Assembly: GCA_945861345.1 (NCBI GenBank)
Contig: CAMATX010000012.1
Location: 1-41,747, forward strand
DNA length: 41,747 nt
Origin: Comamonas sp. lk
GTDB taxonomy: Bacteria > Pseudomonadota > Gammaproteobacteria > Burkholderiales > Burkholderiaceae_C
Direction: 5' to 3'
Below, piece after piece: positions 1-9,327 of this stretch (position 1 is the first letter of the stretch; each line of letters begins with the position of its first letter). The notes beneath the pieces were generated by a model. It saw only the letters and a program-made list of their open reading frames with translations, was not told the origin of the DNA and did no database searches. The translations under genes and the position numbers were made by a program.

Positions 1-1482
1 ATCATGGCAAAAGGTGCACGCGAAAAAATCAAACTTGAGTCCAGCGCTGGAACAGGTCATTTCTACACAACGACTAAAAACAAGCGCAACATGCCTGAGA
101 AAATGCTGATCAAGAAATTTGATCCCAAAGCACGCAAGCATGTGGACTACAAGGAAATGAAGCTCAAATAAAGCTTCGGTTTCCCTCCAAAGAAAAAGCC
201 CGCAATTGCGGGCTTTTTCTTTGGCGCAGCAGGACGCATGCAGCCCGCCGCGCCGGGGAGCTAATTCGGCCATGCGGGTAGCGCGCAGCTTGAAGGAAAA
301 CTCACGCAAGGTGGCAATCCCGCTGTCTTCGGCGCGGCGGCACCAGGCGGCAAGTTCTGCTGTCAATTGCTCGCGCGACACCGCGGTGTTGAGCCAGAGC
401 TGGCGCAATTCCTCGCGCATGGTCACCATCTGGTCCAGCACCGGCGAAGCAGCACGGGCCAATGCCAGCTGGGCCACAGCAGCAGGCGGCACTTTTTCGG
501 CGTCGCGGTGCGCCCAGAGCTTGGCGGCTTTGATCACGGCAGAGTCGGCGCTACGCGCTTTCATCGACTCGAGCTCCTCGCGCACCGTGGCGCGCATTTG
601 CTGGGCAAAACCGGCCATGATTTCATACCGGTTGGCAATGAGGGCCTCCAGCGTCTTTTCGTCGGCGACCGGACGCACATCGCCATAGGCGGCTTTGGGG
701 GGTGTCTTTTTGACGCGCGCCAGTCCGGCAAATTGCAAGATGCTGATGTACATCCAGCCGATGTCAAACTCGTAAGGCTTGACCGAGAGCTTGGCCGAAG
801 TCGGGTAGGTGTGGTGGTTGTTATGGAGTTCTTCACCCGCAATGATGATGCCCCAGGGCGAGATATTGGTGCTGGCATCGGGCGACTCAAAGTTGCGGTA
901 GCCCCAGTAGTGTGCCGCGCCGTTGATGATGCCCGCCGCCGTGATGGGCGTCCAAGCCATTTGCACTGCCCAGACCGTCAGGCCCAGGGCGCCGAACAAG
1001 GTCAGGTTAATAACCAGCATCAAGCCCACACCCTGCCAGGAAAAACGGGTGTACAAGTTGCGTTCAATCCAATCGTCGGGCGTACCGTGGCCGTAGCGGG
1101 CGATGGTTTCTGGATTCTTGGATTCAGCCCGGTACAACTCTGCGCCTTGGAAGAGCACTTTGCGGATGCCATGGATCTGCGGGCTGTGCGGATCGTCGGG
1201 CTGCTCGCACTTGGCGTGGTGTTTGCGGTGAATGGCAGCCCACTCTTTGGTGACCTGCCCGGTGGTCAACCACAGCCAGAGGCGGAAAAAATGCGCCACG
1301 GACGGGTGCAGGTCCAACGCCCGGTGCGCCTGGTGGCGGTGCAGGAACACCGTCACGCTGATCATGGTGATGTGCGTCAGGGCCAAGGTAAACAGCAGCA
1401 CTTGCCACCATGCCAGTTCCCAGGTTCCGTGGCCCAGCCATTGCAAGACTGCATTGAACAGGGGGGAGTCAGCAAAATACAT
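1..1482 (-). CDS. membrane fatty-acid (acyl-CoA) desaturase, 3' end unresolved
   Basis: An integral membrane di-iron desaturase starts at the ATG at 1482 ([19 protein letters not shown]). The three histidine boxes are visible: H48-x4-H53, H85-x2-H88-H89 and H220-x2-H223-H224. Hydrophobic segments lie at about residues 24-46, 62-73 and 152-176. Such enzymes introduce a double bond into membrane acyl chains. The catalytic part is followed by an Ala/Glu-rich helical tail to about residue 405. The frame then shows no stop: it continues through the terminator at 189-222 and antisense through rpmG to the window edge. The family is normally about 400 residues. A TAG at 261-263 in the neighbouring frame would give a normal length if one base were gained or lost just upstream. 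The function is well supported; the 3' end is not. Confidence 0.88.
   Translation of the reverse strand, partial: MYFADSPLFNAVLQWLGHGTWELAWWQVLLFTLALTHITMISVTVFLHRHQAHRALDLHPSVAHFFRLWLWLTTGQVTKEWAAIHRKHHAKCEQPDDPHSPQIHGIRKVLFQGAELYRAESKNPETIARYGHGTPDDWIERNLYTRFSWQGVGLMLVINLTLFGALGLTVWAVQMAWTPITAAGIINGAAHYWGYRNFESPDASTNISPWGIIIAGEELHNNHHTYPTSAKLSVKPYEFDIGWMYISILQFAGLARVKKTPPKAAYGDVRPVADEKTLEALIANRYEIMAGFAQQMRATVREELESMKARSADSAVIKAAKLWAHRDAEKVPPAAVAQLALARAASPVLDQMVTMREELRQLWLNTAVSREQLTAELAAWCRRAEDSGIATLREFSFKLRATRMAELAPRRGGLHASCCAKEKARNCGLFLWRETEALFELHFLVVHMLACFGIKFLDQHFLRHVALVFSRCVEMTCSSAGLKFDFFACTFCHD
4..171 (+). CDS. rpmG: 50S ribosomal protein L33
   Basis: This 55-residue basic protein begins [13 protein letters not shown] and ends in KEMKLK, with the NKRN and [10 protein letters not shown] segments typical of bacterial L33. 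L33 is a small structural protein of the large ribosomal subunit near the E site. The usual partner rpmB (L28) would lie just upstream, outside the window, and only three bases precede the start codon here, so the ribosome-binding site cannot be judged. It lacks the CxxC zinc pairs of the C+ paralogue, so it is the zinc-independent form. A strong terminator follows 17 bases after the stop. Identification is secure from sequence. Confidence 0.95.
   Translation: MAKGAREKIKLESSAGTGHFYTTTKNKRNMPEKMLIKKFDPKARKHVDYKEMKLK
189..222. terminator. bidirectional rho-independent terminator between rpmG and the desaturase
   Basis: This is a perfect palindrome with 17-base arms (AAAGAAAAAGCCCGCAA and its complement), GC-rich inside and with A and T tracts on the outside. 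It forms a hairpin followed by a U run in both directions. It lies just after rpmG and on the 3' side of the convergent desaturase, so it can end both transcripts. Confidence 0.9.
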
Positions 1483-1559
1483 GGTTTATTCAACTTTCAA
1501 GTTATGAAGTTCATATCGACTTCTTGGCAACGTAGCAGCCAGCCCTGCGCGCCGATTGT

Positions 1560-1589
1560 AAAAAGCGCTGGACGGTTTCAGCCGTCCAG
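1560..1589 (-). terminator. terminator of the rRNA methyltransferase gene
   Basis: On the minus strand an 8-bp GC-rich stem (CTGGACGG / CCGTCCAG, six-base loop) is followed by CGC and a run of five T. It lies about 45 bases after the stop of the gene ending at 1634 and upstream of the desaturase start at 1482. The desaturase should therefore have its own promoter in 1483-1560; I could not fix convincing hexamers there. Confidence 0.7.
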
Positions 1590-1633
1590 AGGACCCGTCA
1601 GCGGGAAAATACCTCAAAAAACCCCAAATAAAG

Positions 1634-2905
1634 CTATTTTTTCTGCCAAACCGCCGCGAAAAACCCGTCGGTGGCATGCCGCTGGGGCCAAAGGCGCAGG
1701 TAGCGGCCGCCGTTTTCGCCGCCCACGCACAGGGTTGGCGCCTGCTCTACCTTGAGGCCGGCCAGGACTTGCGACGCCTCGAGGGGCACAAATTCTGGGT
1801 TGGCCAGGCCGAAGGCTTGTGCAATGTCCTCGTTTTCGGCGGGTAGCACGCTACACGTGGCGTAGACCAAGCGGCCGCCCGATTTGAGCAGGCGCGAGGC
1901 GCTTTGCAGGATGGCGGTTTGCTTTTGCACCATTTCGAGCACGCTTTGCGGGCTTTGGCGCCATTTCAAATCCGGGTTGCGGCGCAGCGTGCCCAGGCCG
2001 GAGCATGGCGCATCGACCAGCACGCGGTCAATCTTGCCCGACAGGCGCTTGACGCGGTCGTCACGCTCGTGGGCGATGGCCGCCGGGTGCACGTTGGACA
2101 GGCCGCTGCGCGCCATGCGCGGTTTGAAGGAGTCCAAACGGTGCGCCGACGTATCAAACGCGTACAGGCGCCCGGTGCTGCGCATCCCAGCGCCAATCGC
2201 CAAAGTTTTTCCGCCCGCGCCAGCGCAAAAATCGACCACCATCTCGCCGCGCTTGGCATCGAGCAGCAAGGCCAGCAACTGCGAACCTTCGTCTTGCACC
2301 TCGAACTCGCCGCGCACAAAGGCCTCGTGCTTGTTGAGCGCAGGCTTACCCGCAATACGCAGGCCCCAGGGCGAATACGGCGTAGGCACCGCCTTGATGC
2401 CCGAGAGCGCCAGCGCTTTTTGCACGTCGGCGCGCTTGGCCTTGAAATCATTGACACGCAAATCCAGGCCCGCGCCGCGGTTGAGCTGATCGACCAGCGG
2501 CCAAAACTCCTCGCCCAATTGGTCTTTGAGGGGCTGAACCAACCACTCGGGCAGGTTGTGGCGGTGGCGCTCCATCAGATCGGCCTGGTCGACTTTTTCG
2601 CAAGCGTCCAGCCAGGCTTTTTCCTGGTCACTGAGCGCACTGCGCAAAAAATCGCCGGGGCCGTAAAAGCCCAAAATCGCCAAGCGGCGCTCTTTGGGGC
2701 CGCTGCCCGAGGGCGCAAGGTGGTCAAAAAGCAGCTTTTTACGCAGCACCGTGTAGACGGTTTCAGCCATGGTGGCGCGTTCGCGGGGGCCCAGGCCTTT
2801 GTGATCACGGAAAAAGCGCGACACCGTGGCGTCGGCAGGATGTTCGAAGCGCAGTGTCAGGCGCACCAATTCGGCGCAGGCGTCTAGTAAAGCTTTTGGA
2901 TGCAT
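1634..2905 (-). CDS. rsmB: RsmB/NOP-family 16S rRNA (cytosine-C5) methyltransferase
   Basis: This 423-residue SAM-dependent RNA m5C methyltransferase has motif I at about residues 224-233 (VVDFCAGAGGK), the PCSG motif with C301, and the catalytic YATCSV motif with C351. The two-cysteine arrangement is the hallmark of RNA m5C enzymes. The N-terminal 140 residues are helical (VSRFFRDHKGLGPRER), matching the NusB-like region of RsmB, and total length is close to E. coli RsmB (429). RsmB methylates C967 of 16S rRNA. The start is the ATG at 2905. It is transcribed in the same direction as purN upstream, with 56 bases between them. Assignment to RsmB rather than RsmF is inferred from length and the helical N-terminus. 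Confidence 0.82.
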   Translation of the reverse strand: MHPKALLDACAELVRLTLRFEHPADATVSRFFRDHKGLGPRERATMAETVYTVLRKKLLFDHLAPSGSGPKERRLAILGFYGPGDFLRSALSDQEKAWLDACEKVDQADLMERHRHNLPEWLVQPLKDQLGEEFWPLVDQLNRGAGLDLRVNDFKAKRADVQKALALSGIKAVPTPYSPWGLRIAGKPALNKHEAFVRGEFEVQDEGSQLLALLLDAKRGEMVVDFCAGAGGKTLAIGAGMRSTGRLYAFDTSAHRLDSFKPRMARSGLSNVHPAAIAHERDDRVKRLSGKIDRVLVDAPCSGLGTLRRNPDLKWRQSPQSVLEMVQKQTAILQSASRLLKSGGRLVYATCSVLPAENEDIAQAFGLANPEFVPLEASQVLAGLKVEQAPTLCVGGENGGRYLRLWPQRHATDGFFAAVWQKK

Positions 2906-2961
2906 AAGCAGCGCATTGTCCCACGCGGACCTTGCGCGCCCTTTGGCGCCTATGCCCTAGC

Positions 2962-3570
2962 CTAGCGTTCCCGCGCTTGCAACAAACGGCGCAAGGCGCG
3001 CGGGTAAATCTGGTGCTCGGTAGCCAGCACCCGGGCGGCCAGACTGGCCTCGCTGTCGCCGGGCAGCACTGGGACGACAGATTGCTCCAGGATTTCGCCT
3101 TGGTCTAGCACCTCGGTCACGCGGTGCACCGTGGCGCCAGCGAAGCGGCACCCCGCCGCCAGGGCCCGCGCATGGGTGTGCAAGCCCGTAAACGCAGGCA
3201 GCAAGGACGGGTGGATATTGAAAAGCCGCCCGCTATGGGCCTGCACAAAGGCAGGCGTGAGGATGCGCATAAAGCCCGCCAGCACCACCCAAGGGGGATG
3301 CCCGCCACCGCCGTGGCGGGCGATGTCTTGAGCTAGCGCCGCCTCAAAGGCGGCGCGGTCAGGGAAATCGGTGTGCGCGATAACGCGGGTCGCAACATTG
3401 TGGGCCGCCGCCCAGGCCAGCCCGGCTGCATCAGCGCGGTTGCTGATGACGGCCGCAATGCGGGCACCGTAGCGGGCCGGCCAATCCTCTTGGTGCGCGG
3501 CACGCACGATAGCCTGCATATTGGAGCCGCCGCCGGAAATCAGAATCACAATCGCTTGCATGGCGCGCAT
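2962..3570 (-). CDS. purN: phosphoribosylglycinamide formyltransferase 1
   Basis: PurN transfers the formyl group of 10-formyltetrahydrofolate to GAR in purine synthesis. With the ATG at 3570 the protein has 202 residues. It shows the phosphate-binding GGGSNMQ loop (13-19), the catalytic triad N118 and H120 in NIHPSLLP and D156 in HRVTEVLDQG, and the C-terminal RVLATEHQIYPRAL helix. The open frame extends upstream to 3660, but that extra stretch (Cys/Arg-rich) does not belong to the family. The ATG at 3570 has AAGG eight bases upstream; an ATG at 3561 is also possible. A small Gly-rich insertion (RHGGGGHPP, about residues 85-93) is unusual but lies outside the active site. Confidence 0.93.
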   Translation of the reverse strand: MRAMQAIVILISGGGSNMQAIVRAAHQEDWPARYGARIAAVISNRADAAGLAWAAAHNVATRVIAHTDFPDRAAFEAALAQDIARHGGGGHPPWVVLAGFMRILTPAFVQAHSGRLFNIHPSLLPAFTGLHTHARALAAGCRFAGATVHRVTEVLDQGEILEQSVVPVLPGDSEASLAARVLATEHQIYPRALRRLLQARER

Positions 3571-3674
3571 TATCGGGGCCTTGTCACCGCACCGACAGCA
3601 AAAAACGAACGATCGTGCTAAAACACGGTCTTTACCGGTTTTGACACCCGCTTTGACCACTTGGAGACGCCTTT

Positions 3675-4853
3675 ATGGATCTGGCTTTTACCCCCGAAGA
3701 ACAGCAATTTCGAGAAGATATTCGCACCTGGGTGCACGGCAATTTGCCGCAGGACATTGCCCACAAAGTCCACAACGCTCTGCACCTGACGCGCGACGAT
3801 ATGCAGCGTTGGGGCAAGATTTTGGGCACCAAGGGCTGGCTGGGCCACGCTTGGTCCAAGGAGTTCGGCGGCCCCGGCTGGAACGCCATCCAAAAGCATT
3901 TGTTCGAGGAAGAATGCGCCCTGGCCGGTGCGCCGCGCGTCGTACCCTTTGGCCCGGTAATGGTGGCCCCGGTGATCATGGCCTTTGGCAATACAGAGCA
4001 ACAGCAACGCTTTTTGCCCGGCATCGCCAGCGGCGAGGTCTGGTGGAGCCAGGGCTATAGCGAACCGGGCTCGGGCTCAGACCTGGCCTCGCTCAAAACC
4101 CGCGCCGAGCGTGTGGGCGACAGCTATATCGTTAACGGCCAAAAAACCTGGACCACGCTGGGCCAATACGGCGAGTGGATTTTCTGCCTGGTGCGCACCG
4201 GCACCGAAGGCAAGCCGCAAAACGGCATCAGCTTTTTGTTGATCGACATGAAGTCGCCCGGCGTAACGGTGCGCCCCATCATCTTGCTCGACGGCAGTGC
4301 CGAAGTGAACGAAGTGTTTTTCGACAACGTGAAAGTGCCTGCCGAAAACCTGATCGGCGAAGAAAACAAGGGCTGGAATTACGCCAAATACCTGCTGGCC
4401 CACGAGCGTACCAATATTGCCGACGTCAACCGCGCCAAGCGCGAGTTGGAGCGCGTCAAGCGCATCGCCAAGGCCGAAGGCGTGTACGAGGACCTGCGCT
4501 TTCGCGATGAAATCGCCAAGCTCGAAGTGGACGTGGTGGCCCTGGAGATGATGGTGCTGCGCGTGCTCTCGGCTGAGAAATCGGGCAAGCAGTCGCTCGA
4601 TATTGCAGGCCTACTGAAGATCCGTGGCAGCGAGATCCAGCAGCGCTACTCCGAGCTGATGATGTTGGCCGCTGGCCCCTTCGCCTTGCCGCTGATCCGC
4701 GAGGCCATGGAGGCCGGCTGGCAAGGCGACTTTGTGGGCAACGCGCATTGCGCGCCGCTGGCCTCGGCCTACTTCAACACCCGCAAGACCACGATTTACG
4801 GCGGCAGCAACGAAGTGCAGCGCAACATCGTTTCCCAATTCGTACTCGGCTAA
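3675..4853 (+). CDS. acyl-CoA dehydrogenase (PimC-like), first of a pair
   Basis: This 392-residue FAD-dependent acyl-CoA dehydrogenase carries out alpha,beta-desaturation of an acyl-CoA. It has the N-terminal helical domain, the flavin/substrate signature YSEPGSGSDLASLKT and NGQKTWTTLGQYGE in the middle beta domain, and a C-terminal helical domain ending in YGGSNEVQRNIVSQFVLG. The Glu found just before the GTS segment in MCAD-type enzymes is Gly here (YGGSNEVQ), so the catalytic base must be placed elsewhere or in the partner. A GGAG ribosome site lies eight bases before the ATG. The next gene encodes a second, shorter dehydrogenase 29 bases downstream, as in pimeloyl-CoA dehydrogenase large/small subunit pairs (PimC/PimD). 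The true substrate cannot be read from sequence. Confidence 0.88.
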   Translation: MDLAFTPEEQQFREDIRTWVHGNLPQDIAHKVHNALHLTRDDMQRWGKILGTKGWLGHAWSKEFGGPGWNAIQKHLFEEECALAGAPRVVPFGPVMVAPVIMAFGNTEQQQRFLPGIASGEVWWSQGYSEPGSGSDLASLKTRAERVGDSYIVNGQKTWTTLGQYGEWIFCLVRTGTEGKPQNGISFLLIDMKSPGVTVRPIILLDGSAEVNEVFFDNVKVPAENLIGEENKGWNYAKYLLAHERTNIADVNRAKRELERVKRIAKAEGVYEDLRFRDEIAKLEVDVVALEMMVLRVLSAEKSGKQSLDIAGLLKIRGSEIQQRYSELMMLAAGPFALPLIREAMEAGWQGDFVGNAHCAPLASAYFNTRKTTIYGGSNEVQRNIVSQFVLG

Positions 4854-4882
4854 GCCGCAGGCATTGCACAAGGACACACACA

Positions 4883-5998
4883 ATGGATTTCGATTTTTCT
4901 GACGATCAAGAGCAACTGCGCGAGGCCGTGCGCAAATGGGTGGACAAGGCTTACACCTTTGAGCGCCGCCGCGCCATCGAGCAGGCAGGCGGTTTTGACC
5001 GCACGGCCTGGAACGAGTTGGCCGAACTCGGCCTGTGCGGCCTCTATGTGGGCGAGGAGGACGGCGGCATGGGCATGGGCCCGGTCGAAGGCATGGTGGT
5101 AATGGAAGAGCTGGGGCGCGGCATCGTGCTCGAGCCGCTGGCCCAGGCCTTGATGGCCGGCGCCGTGCTTACTGGCTACGCAGACGATGCGACCAAAGCC
5201 CACTGGCTGCCCCAGGTGTGCAGCGGCGAGGCGCTGATCGTGCTGGCCTACCAAGAGCGTGGCCAGCGCTACCGGCTGGACGCATCGGCCTGTACGGCCA
5301 AAGCGGCGGGTGAGGCATACCATCTGAGCGGCGCAAAAAGCGTAGTTCCTGTAGGCGACCACGCCGATGCGTTTTTGGTGCCCGCGATGTTGGAGGGCAG
5401 CTTGGCCTTGTTTTTGGTCGAGCGCAGCGCCAAGGGCGTGCAAACCCGGGGCTACGGAACGCAAGACGGCGGCCGCGCTGCCGAATTGCAATTGCAAGAT
5501 GCACCCGCCACCTTGCTGACCCGCCACGGCCTCACGGCCCTGGAGCACGCAGTGGACATCGGCATTGCCGCCGTGTGCGCGCAGGCTGTTGGCGCCATGG
5601 ACAAGTCGCTGGCAGCCACTGCCGAGTACATGAATACACGCAAGCAGTTTGGCGCGACGCTGAGCAGCTTTCAAGCACTGCGCCACCGCGCGGCCGACAT
5701 GAAGATGCAGGTGGAGCTGGGACGCTCGATGAGCTACTACGCCAGCCTCAAACTCAACGCCCCGGCCGCCGAACGGCGTGCCGCCATGGCCCGGGCCAAA
5801 TACCAGCTAGGCCAATCGATGCGCTTTGTCGGCCAGCAAGCGGTGCAGCTGCACGGCGGTATCGGTGTGACCAACGAGTACATGATCAGCCATTACTTCA
5901 AAGCCCTGACGCAGATGGAAATAAGCTATGGCGACAGTCTGCACCAGCTTGGCGAGGTTTCGGCGCGCATGCAGGACACGGCCGGCGTGTTTGCCTAA
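4883..5998 (+). CDS. acyl-CoA dehydrogenase (PimD-like), second of a pair
   Basis: This 371-residue acyl-CoA dehydrogenase begins MDFDFSDDQEQLREAVRKWV. AAGGA lies about nine bases upstream of the ATG at 4883, so the longer open frame from 4748, which overlaps the previous gene, is not the real start. The N-terminal domain (GLCGLYVGEEDGGMG) and C-terminal domain (RKQFGATLSSFQALRHRAADM, then AVQLHGGIGVTNEYMISHYFK) fit the small subunit of two-gene acyl-CoA dehydrogenases. The middle domain is poor in the usual flavin contacts: the EPGSGSD and GxKxW signatures of the upstream protein are absent or degenerate. That suggests a heteromeric enzyme in which the two chains share the site. This is inference from the pairing. 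Confidence 0.86.
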   Translation: MDFDFSDDQEQLREAVRKWVDKAYTFERRRAIEQAGGFDRTAWNELAELGLCGLYVGEEDGGMGMGPVEGMVVMEELGRGIVLEPLAQALMAGAVLTGYADDATKAHWLPQVCSGEALIVLAYQERGQRYRLDASACTAKAAGEAYHLSGAKSVVPVGDHADAFLVPAMLEGSLALFLVERSAKGVQTRGYGTQDGGRAAELQLQDAPATLLTRHGLTALEHAVDIGIAAVCAQAVGAMDKSLAATAEYMNTRKQFGATLSSFQALRHRAADMKMQVELGRSMSYYASLKLNAPAAERRAAMARAKYQLGQSMRFVGQQAVQLHGGIGVTNEYMISHYFKALTQMEISYGDSLHQLGEVSARMQDTAGVFA

Positions 5999-6013
5999 AC
6001 CCTGCCTTGCCCC

Positions 6014-7855
6014 TTAAGCCGGGCGGGCCAACCTGGGAACGGCGCGCAGCAGTTCCTGGGTGTAGGCATGTTGCGGTTGACCCAGCACCTTCTCGGCGCT
6101 TGCGTACTCGACCAAGTGCCCGTTTTTCATGACAGCAATATCGTGCGCCAGGTACTCGACCACGCCAAAATTGTGCGTGATAAACAAGTAGGCCACGCCC
6201 AATTCTTGCTGCAAATCATTGAGTAAGTTAAGGATTTGCGCCTGCACCGAAACGTCTAGCGCCGAAGTCGGCTCGTCGGCCACGATCAGCCGGGGTTGCA
6301 CCGCCAATGCGCGGGCAATGGCCAGGCGCTGACGCTGACCGCCCGAGAACTCGTGCGGATAGCGCGTGATGGCGGCTTGGGGCAAACCCACTTTTTCGAG
6401 CAAATCGGCGACCCGGGCGCTGCGGGTGCGGGCATCGATCTCCGGGTGCAAGGAAGCTACGCCCTCCTCCAGTATCTCGTTGACGCGCATCCGCGGATTG
6501 AGCGAGGCAAACGGGTCTTGGAAAATAATCTGCACGGCGCGGCGCGCTTGGCGCAGGCCCTCGCCCTGCAGGCCCTGCAGCGCCTGGCCGTCGAGCAGCG
6601 CGCTGCCGCTGACCTCGGCGCTGCCGCGCAAGAGTTGGAGCAAGCCCTTGCCCACGGTGGTCTTGCCGCTGCCGGACTCCCCCACCAGCGCCAGGGTGCG
6701 CCCACTGTGCAAGCTAAAGCTCACACCGTCTACCGCTTTGACATGGCCGACCGTGCGTTGCAGCAAGCCCTTGCGGATGGGGAACCAGACGCGGTAGTCC
6801 TGCACTTGAAGCAAGGGCACGCCGGTTGAGGGTGCTAGCGGCGCACGGACCACGCCGGGGCTCGAAACTGCGTTGCGTGTGGCCAAGGACTGGTCTTGGC
6901 CCGCCTGGTACAGCACGCAGCGCACTGCGTGGTCCGCTTGGACGGCCACCAAAGCGGGCGGCGCGCTCAGGCACTGGGCGCTGGCGTCGGTGCAGCGGTC
7001 GGCAAAGCGGCAGCCGGCAAAGACCTGGTGGAGCGGCGGCACGGTTCCGGCGATGGCGGCCAGGCGCTTGCCGCGCTGCTGGGCATCGGGCAAGGCGTCG
7101 AGCAAATTGACGGCGTAGGGATGGCGGGGCTTGGCAAAAAACGCTGGCGCACTGGCCACCTCGACAATTTGGCCGGCGTACATGAGCGCCACGCGGTGCG
7201 CCATCTGAGCCACCACCGCCAGGTCGTGGGTGATCAGCAGCATGGCCATCTTTTGGGACTTTTGCAGGGCGCGCAGCAGATCCAAAATCTGCGCCTGGAT
7301 GGTCACATCCAGCGCGGTAGTAGGCTCGTCAGCGATCACCACATCGGGCTCGGCGGCCAGCGCAATGGCCACCATGACGCGCTGCTTTTGCCCGCCCGAC
7401 ATCTGAAAGGGGTAGCTGTCAATGCGCCGCGCCGCATCGGCAATACCCACGCGCTCAAGCCACTGCACGGCTTTGGCTTTGGCGGCGGCGCCCGAGAGCG
7501 CGGTGTGGCGCTCAATGACTTCGACAATTTGCTGGCCCACCGTCATCACCGGGTTCAGGCTGGTGGCCGGCTCCTGAAAGATGATGCTGATGCGCCGACC
7601 ACGGATATTGCGCATGCTGCGCTCGGGCAGGCCCATGAGCTCGGTACCGTCCAGGGTCACGGTGCCAGCGGTGACGCGGCCGCTGTCCGGCAACAAACGC
7701 AGCAAAGACAGGGCCGTCATGGACTTGCCGCAGCCCGATTCACCGACCAGGGCAAAAGTTTGCCCGCTTTCAATAGTGAGCGACAAGGCGTCCACTGCGC
7801 GCACCATGCCACTGTCCGAGGCCAGCTCGGTGCTCAGTTGTTCAATGGCGATCAT
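6014..7855 (-). CDS. yejF: peptide ABC importer, fused double ATP-binding protein (YejF-like)
   Basis: This 613-residue cytoplasmic protein holds two nucleotide-binding domains in tandem, equivalent to fused DppD and DppF. The first has Walker A GESGCGKS (about 38-45), signature SGGQKQR and Walker [13 protein letters not shown]. It is followed by the oligopeptide-transporter C-terminal Cys motif (GCRFADRC...CLSAPP). The second has [15 protein letters not shown] and [12 protein letters not shown]. It powers uptake by the two permeases upstream. Its ATG overlaps the TGA of the permease gene by four bases (ATGA), which implies translational coupling. It ends 15 bases from the convergent acyl-CoA dehydrogenase. 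Confidence 0.9.
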   Translation of the reverse strand: MIAIEQLSTELASDSGMVRAVDALSLTIESGQTFALVGESGCGKSMTALSLLRLLPDSGRVTAGTVTLDGTELMGLPERSMRNIRGRRISIIFQEPATSLNPVMTVGQQIVEVIERHTALSGAAAKAKAVQWLERVGIADAARRIDSYPFQMSGGQKQRVMVAIALAAEPDVVIADEPTTALDVTIQAQILDLLRALQKSQKMAMLLITHDLAVVAQMAHRVALMYAGQIVEVASAPAFFAKPRHPYAVNLLDALPDAQQRGKRLAAIAGTVPPLHQVFAGCRFADRCTDASAQCLSAPPALVAVQADHAVRCVLYQAGQDQSLATRNAVSSPGVVRAPLAPSTGVPLLQVQDYRVWFPIRKGLLQRTVGHVKAVDGVSFSLHSGRTLALVGESGSGKTTVGKGLLQLLRGSAEVSGSALLDGQALQGLQGEGLRQARRAVQIIFQDPFASLNPRMRVNEILEEGVASLHPEIDARTRSARVADLLEKVGLPQAAITRYPHEFSGGQRQRLAIARALAVQPRLIVADEPTSALDVSVQAQILNLLNDLQQELGVAYLFITHNFGVVEYLAHDIAVMKNGHLVEYASAEKVLGQPQHAYTQELLRAVPRLARPA

Positions 7856-9315
7856 GCAGCCTCCTTGGCGGTCGCTACGCTTTGGGTGCTGCTGCGCACC
7901 CGAAAGGCGCGCGCACGCGGATCAAAAGCCTCGCGCACCGCTCCGGCAAACAAGGTCATGGACAAGACCAGCACGACCATAAAACCAAAGGCGGAAAACA
8001 GGTTCCACCAAACCAAAGGGTCGCGCGACATTTCGTTGCGCGCCGTGTTGATCATGGTGCCAAAGCTGTTGGTGTTGGGGTCCACGCCCACGCCCACATA
8101 GGACAGCACTGCCTCGTAGAGCACCAAGCCCGAAAAATCGAGCACCGCCACGATGACCACGATATGCGTCAAGTTGGGCAAGATATGCCTGCGCATGATG
8201 CCGGAGTCCGAGACTCCAAAGGCACGCGCGGCCTGCACATAGTCCAGCTCGCTGAGCTTGAGCGTCTCGGCGCGTAGCAAGCGCGCCAACTGGGCCCAGC
8301 CGGTGATGCCCAAAATCATGGCCAGCAGGAACAAGCGGATGTCGGCGCGCTCTAGGCCGGTCTCAAAAAGCTGCGGATTTTTGTCAATAAAGACCTGAAT
8401 CATCAGCACAAAAGCTGAAATCAGCAGCACCGAAGGGATAGACGAGAGCACGGTATAAAAATACTGAATGGCATCGTCCACCCAGCCCTTGAAGTAACCT
8501 GCCAATATGCCAAACACCAGCGCCAGCGGAATGGTGGCAATCGTGGCCAGCGAGCCAATCACCACGGCGGTACGTATGGACTTGAGGCACATAAAGAGCA
8601 CATCGTTGCCGGTTTGGTCGGTACCCAGGACATGGTAGTAGGGCCACAAGGCGGCCACCCAGGCGCTGATAAGCATCAGTGCGGTCACCGTCAGCGCGAT
8701 GGCACGCCACGGCACGCCAAGCTGACCATGCCAAGCCGCCGACGCGGCCTGTCCCAAAGTCAATGTGTGGCGCCGTGCCAGCGCTTGCGCCAGCGCAGCC
8801 GCCGCAAGCAGCGCCACCAATGCCCCACTAGCTAAGCCGCGCACTGAGCGCGAAAGCACGTCGCTGGCCCATTGGTTTGGCGGGTCTTGCAGGTGGCTGC
8901 CGCCAAATTTGAGTCGCGGGTAGTCGCGCACCGTGACGCCGTCGCGCTGCAAGGACTCCTTGGCAAATTGGTGGGTCGCCAAGGGCTGCGAATAAGTCTT
9001 CTCGCGCGCTTCGCGTGGGCCGCTGAGCACTGCGTCCAGCACAGAGAGCGTTTGCATGGAATAGGCGGGCGCAGTGCCCGCTGGTGCGTCGGGCGCGTTG
9101 GGAAGTACCGGCCTAAAGTGCACGGAGTCAAGGACCGCTACCAACATGAACAGCCCCAAGATAACGCTGCACGCCATGGCGGTGGCATCGCGCTGCACAT
9201 AGCGCCAGGTCTGGCGTAGCAAGGGCGTGCGCAGGGCGTGCGCAACATAGAGTGCGAGCACCAGCAACTGCAAGTACAAAGCCAGATCAGTCGCCAGAAA
9301 TACAAATTTAGGCAT
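7852..9315 (-). CDS. yejE: peptide ABC importer permease (YejE/DppC-like) with long N-terminal insert
   Basis: This inner-membrane permease has 487 residues; E. coli YejE has about 340. The C-terminal 260 residues are a standard DppC-type core: LGTDQTGNDVLFMCLKSIRT entry, several membrane helices, and the EAA loop (YVQAARAFGVSDSGIMRRHILPN) that contacts the ATPase. The extra N-terminal part holds two hydrophobic helices (about 8-28 and 46-66), then a soluble segment of about 90 residues (PAGTAPAYSMQTLS...FGGSHLQDPPNQWASD), which is expected to be periplasmic. It lies 12 bases downstream of the yejB-like gene and overlaps yejF by four bases. The segment resembles the insertion expected when the periplasmic loop of such permeases is expanded; its role is unknown. 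Confidence 0.85.
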   Translation of the reverse strand: MPKFVFLATDLALYLQLLVLALYVAHALRTPLLRQTWRYVQRDATAMACSVILGLFMLVAVLDSVHFRPVLPNAPDAPAGTAPAYSMQTLSVLDAVLSGPREAREKTYSQPLATHQFAKESLQRDGVTVRDYPRLKFGGSHLQDPPNQWASDVLSRSVRGLASGALVALLAAAALAQALARRHTLTLGQAASAAWHGQLGVPWRAIALTVTALMLISAWVAALWPYYHVLGTDQTGNDVLFMCLKSIRTAVVIGSLATIATIPLALVFGILAGYFKGWVDDAIQYFYTVLSSIPSVLLISAFVLMIQVFIDKNPQLFETGLERADIRLFLLAMILGITGWAQLARLLRAETLKLSELDYVQAARAFGVSDSGIMRRHILPNLTHIVVIVAVLDFSGLVLYEAVLSYVGVGVDPNTNSFGTMINTARNEMSRDPLVWWNLFSAFGFMVVLVLSMTLFAGAVREAFDPRARAFRVRSSTQSVATAKEAA

Positions 9316-9327
9316 GGCGTGCGTCCT

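Noticed and set aside
367-1755. Long plus-strand open frame opposite the desaturase
   Set aside because: It is antisense to a desaturase with intact histidine boxes, has no recognisable domain and reads as Gln/His/Gly-rich shadow sequence.
1904-2887. Plus-strand open frame opposite rsmB
   Set aside because: The opposite strand has all RsmB motifs; this frame has none of any family.
6896-8101. Plus-strand open frame opposite the Yej ATPase
   Set aside because: It is Gly/His-rich shadow sequence opposite intact Walker motifs.
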